Positions 60,825 through 64,000 of a stretch of 64,000 nt of DNA are shown in pieces. Each line of letters begins with the position of its first letter. Within the stretch, counting starts at the first letter, position 1. The DNA is from Bullera alba (Eukaryota; Basidiomycota; Tremellomycetes; Tremellales; Bulleraceae). Below the pieces are notes generated by a model. The model was given only the letters and a program-made list of their open reading frames with translations, was not told the origin of the DNA and ran no database searches. Made by a program: the position numbers and the translations under genes. The stretch spans positions 620,001-684,000 of the forward strand of contig BCIX01000006.1 in NCBI GenBank assembly GCA_001600095.1, read 5' to 3'.

Positions 60825-62840
60825 ATGGCGTACCGTATCCCCGACACCCAGAACCTCGCACCTACGGACCTTTCCGACAGCTCGGATGGTCTAGAGTCGG
60901 ATGATGGAGCCTCGGACTGGGGTACAGACGACGGAGAGGCTTTCATTACCAAATCGCTCTTCGATGCTTCCACTCATCCCACCGCAGGCCAAGCGATCCA
61001 GCACGACGAGGAGAAGTATGGCATCAACGTCAAGAATGTCATCTCCAGTCTGTCGCTTGACTTCTACGGCTCTATGCGGTTGATCAACCTTGTCAGACGA
61101 GAGGTGAGGTTAGGACCTAGGAAGCAAGGGCTAATGTTAGTCTTTGAAACCAGAGTCTGTCAAGGCGCTCGCAGCAAGCGACTCGAGGTTGAAGGACGAT
61201 CAGTACCTCCAGCCAGTGATCCAAGAGGACCCTCTACTTCGTAAGTTAGATCTCGATGACATCGCTGATGAAACAGAACTCGGCGAGCTAAGCCTTGAAT
61301 CCTGGTCCGACGACGACGAAGCTGGCCCGTCTACCGCACCGAAGTCGACGGACAACGATGCCACAGCCAAGGAGCTAGAGAGTGCCAGAGCTGAGATCAG
61401 CAGACTCCGTGGTCTGCTGCAGAACACTCTGCAAGAAGACGAGAGTACCGCCAAGACTGTCAAAGGCAAGGGCAAGATCCCAGCGGGACGGGACGACGAT
61501 ACCCACTACTTTGACTCTTACGCAGAGAACGGTGAGTCCGACTATGATGTCGTGCGCTGACCCTATGTAGACATCCACGAGATCATGCTCAAAGATACTA
61601 CCCGAACTATATCGTATGCCAAGTTCATCATGTCCAACCCAAAAGTCTTTACAGGTGCTACTGTCATGGACGTCGGATGCGGAACAGGTATTCTGTCCAG
61701 TGAGTATCACCGTTTCATTTCGATGACTGATCCGATAGTGCTCGCTGCAAAGGCCGGCGCAAAGCACGTGTATGGCATTGAGGCCTCGGGCCTCGCTTCC
61801 AAAGCCAGGGAGAACATCAAGCGTAACGGCTATGAATCGGTCATCACGGTCATTCAGAGCAAGGTAGAGAACGTTACCCTACCAGTCAAGCAGGTCGATG
61901 TGATCATCAGCGAGTGGATGGTGAGTGCGTCACACCGATGATCGCTAATGTGCAGGGATATATGCTGCTCTACGAATCCATGCTGGATTCCGTGCTATAG
62001 TGAGTACATCCAGCACGGATGAAACTCACGTTGCAGTGCTCGAGACCAATTCCTAGCGCCCGGTGGTCTCATGGCGCCTTCACAAACTCGCCTTGTCGTT
62101 AGTGGTGTTACATGCGAGCAGGTATGGAAGGACCGTGTCAAGTTCTGGGACGGGGTGTACGGTGAGCAATGCGCTTCGAGCCTCACTAACTTGCAGGATT
62201 CGACCTAACCGCGATGGACAAGGTGTACTTTGATGAGGGAATGGTCGAGGTGGTCGAAGAGGACGAGATTGTCACAGACGATTATGTTGTTAGGGTAGGT
62301 CTCGGGTCAAAATGCTTGCTAATCCGTACTCAGGACATCAACACGCACTCCGCCACGATTCAGTCGCTCGACTTCCACTCTGACTTCGAACTGAATGTCA
62401 AGACCGAATCGACGATCCGAGCGTTCATGACCCACTTTGACACCTTCTTCTCCCCGCATGGCGGAGCCGATGCTTCGCACGTCGGCCTCGATCAAACGGT
62501 CGATCTGACTCGATACGAGACTGCTGCGTACGACAAAGCGGTCAATGCTGAAACAACGAAAGAGACAAGTGTCAGCTTTACCACCGGGCCCAGGGGTACT
62601 GTTACACATTGGCGTCAAGTGGTCTTTTTGCTCAGATCGCCCATCGCGGTGCAAAAAGGTATGTCATCAATAATTGCGTCCGGCCCGAGTGGCTGACACG
62701 CTGACAATGATGCAGGCGATGTGATCAAAGGCAAATTTTTCTGCCGAAAGTCGCCTACCAACTCGCGGGAGCTTGACGTAGAGATACACTGGAGTGTGGG
62801 AGGCCAAGGCAGCAGTGTACAGATGTACAAAGTCCGATGA
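60825..62840 (+). CDS. RMT3: Protein arginine methyltransferase 3
   Basis: A type I PRMT that methylates ribosomal protein uS5 in the cytosol. The start ATG at 60825 gives MAYRIPDTQNLAPTDLSDSS. The N-terminus aligns with the PRMT3 zinc-finger region, with the flank LDFYGSMRLINLVRRE kept. At the zinc ligands themselves it reads SLFDAS and QHDEEKYGIN, so three of four Cys/His ligands are missing. A coiled coil (AKELESARAEISRLRGLLQN) leads to the catalytic core: YFDSYAENDIHEIMLKDTTR, VMDVGCGTGILS (motif I), IEASGLASKARENIKRNGYE and the double-E loop SEWMGYMLLYESMLDSVLYA. VKFWDGVYGFDLTAM and the barrel end VTHWRQVVFLLRSPIAVQKG follow. The stop is at 62838-62840. It has about 540 residues and nine or so introns. 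Confidence 0.93.
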
Positions 62841-63306
62841 GGAGCAGGGAGCGGGTGACCATCACCAATGCCCAGCTTGCATGCAAACTTGATGCAAACT
62901 CATGTTTCTAAAGCCGGCTGCTGGCCTGGTGTAAGCTGAAACGCGAATTTGATTCCGAGCGATCGGAAATGTAACGTGTTCGGAGGTTTTCAACCTGGTC
63001 ATTAGGATTATGGGCTGCGTCGATTTGAAAACCTTACCGTGATCGTAATGTGCCGCTTACTTTTCAGCTAATCCACCTTTGCGAAAACACCGCAATCGCA
63101 TACACCTTGACGGTTTCACCTACATCCTATACCCATCCGTCCTGTGTTCATCAACACATCCTTGAACTGCTTGCATCCGAATATATCAGCATCGGGACTC
63201 AGGACCATAGGCCATGGACATCGCGATCCGACTGCTTTTCGCCGCGGCCATGTCAGAGCTCTCTTGAGCTATCAGTAACACCACATTCACCACGCATCTT
63301 GAAAAT
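62841..63306. other. Intergenic region upstream of the velvet gene
   Basis: No gene is seen. TGCAAACT occurs twice close together near 62880-62905. The rest is probably the promoter and leader of the velvet gene. A short upstream frame from 63050 is not convincing. Confidence 0.5.
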
Positions 63307-64000
63307 ATGCCGACGACGGAACCAAGCGGGCTTTCTGACCAGCCGGACAGGCTTGGGTGGGTCGAGGTCATCCGGAAGTCATCGGACATAGCTGACTCTC
63401 AGTCCAGCGAGTATAGACTCAAGGTGTGGCAGCAACCTGTCCTTGCTAGGCTATGTTCGTACAAGGAGGAGAATGAGACGAGTGAGTCAATCGGGTGGCG
63501 CTGTCTTCGATCCCGCTGATCGTGTCACTCAAAGTCGACAGAAGACCGGTCGATCCGCCGCCTGTAGTCGAGCTACAGAGCTTGAACACGAGTCTGAGGT
63601 ACGTCTATGACTATGGCATTGCGCTGATGATGTGCAGGGAACTCGTCGAGTCGACCTCGTTTTTCATTCGAGTGTCAATAGTCCACCCTACACCAGCCCA
63701 AAACGGCGAATATGAGATTGTTAGAACGCCGACCGGGGCAGAGGCATCGACTGGAGAAGTCATACAGACGCCGGAACGTCTGAATGGCCTCGATGGCAAA
63801 CCAGGCGCAGTGGTCATCTTTGCGAAATTGAGCGTACGAATGCCTGGCGTGTTCCGAATGAAATTCACCCTCTACGAGACGTCAGAGTGAGTTCATTCCC
63901 GCCGGATTCTATGCTCATAGTCGCAGCTTTGGCATCACACAGATCACTTACACCATCTCCGACACTTTCGAGGTCTTCTCGCCAAAGCTCTTCAAAGGGA
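63307..64000 (+). CDS. Velvet-family transcription regulator, cut by window edge
   Basis: Velvet proteins (VeA, VelB, VosA) bind DNA through an NF-kB-like fold and control development and secondary metabolism in fungi. The start ATG at 63307 gives MPTTEPSGLSDQPDRLGWVE. The velvet domain begins YRLKVWQQPVLARLCSYKEE, then after an intron (GTGAGT...GCTGATCGTGTCACTCAAAG) RRPVDPPPVVELQSLNTSLR. After another intron come LVESTSFFIRVSIVHP, GAVVIFAKLSVRMPGVFRMK and FTLYETSE. A third joins FGITQITYTISDTFEVFSPK and LFKG at the right end of the window, where the sequence stops in mid-domain. The PVDPPPVVEL block and the kept basic start favour a VosA-like or VelB-like protein. The rest of the gene lies outside the window. 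Confidence 0.9.

Overview
The window is nuclear DNA of a basidiomycete fungus, most likely a yeast-forming Tremellomycete. The evidence is the dense packing of genes on both strands and very many short introns (about 33-60 nt). Most introns have a GTGAGT-like donor and a GCTGAC or GCTAAC branch-site motif only a few bases before the acceptor AG. The protein set is also fungal: a fused PurK-PurE ADE2, a velvet regulator, RRG7, a UAA-family sugar transporter and a fungal BCS1. I cannot name the genus from sequence alone. All gene models were assembled by eye from reading frames plus splice signals, so single exon edges may be off by a few bases.

Layout from left to right. 1-1.1 kb is gene-poor with a palindromic repeat. 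1.1-6.7 kb holds a DMPK/ROCK-like kinase, an orphan SAP-domain protein, mitochondrial ribosomal protein uL6m and a BUGZ-like zinc-finger protein. 7-12.8 kb holds a DHDPS-family aldolase, ADE2, a small acidic ORF and methionine aminopeptidase 2. 12.7-17.8 kb holds GOS1, a p24 cargo receptor, the SWI/SNF subunit SNF12, RRP36 and ribosomal protein eL24. 18-25.5 kb holds a CCDC174 homologue, a glycine-rich RRM protein, a large orphan tail-anchored protein and a SIW14-type phosphatase. 25.5-37.5 kb holds an RBBP4/HAT2 WD protein, the DRS1 helicase, a GCK-III kinase, GRH1, SEC26 (beta-COP) and ATP synthase subunit e. 37.7-47 kb holds a SERINC (TMS1), CCS1, a small membrane ORF, YEA4, COQ10 and a CreB-like deubiquitinase. 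47-55 kb holds a DUF3074 protein, an ER FKBP, RAB4, a type II membrane glycosyltransferase, a 1.2-kb gap and BCS1. 55-64 kb holds a P-loop kinase with an RGG tail, the primase subunit PRI1, RRG7, TGS1, PRMT3 and a velvet protein cut by the window edge.

This is mainly a housekeeping stretch. Loose functional themes are early secretory traffic (GOS1, p24, GRH1, SEC26, RAB4, TMS1, FKBP), ribosome biogenesis and translation (RRP36, eL24, uL6m, DRS1, MetAP2, PRMT3) and mitochondria (uL6m, ATP synthase e, COQ10, BCS1, RRG7). Neighbouring genes do not form operons. Several convergent pairs have stop codons only 6-26 bp apart, so their 3' UTRs must overlap, and several divergent pairs share very short promoters.

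I see no mobile element with intact coding capacity, no CRISPR array, no rRNA and no confident tRNA. The best candidates for undescribed biology are the orphan 900-residue tail-anchored protein (21.3-24.2 kb), the orphan SAP-domain protein (3.0-4.6 kb), the P-loop kinase fused to an RGG tail (55.2-56.0 kb) and the RRG7 nuclease-fold protein (58.2-59.3 kb).
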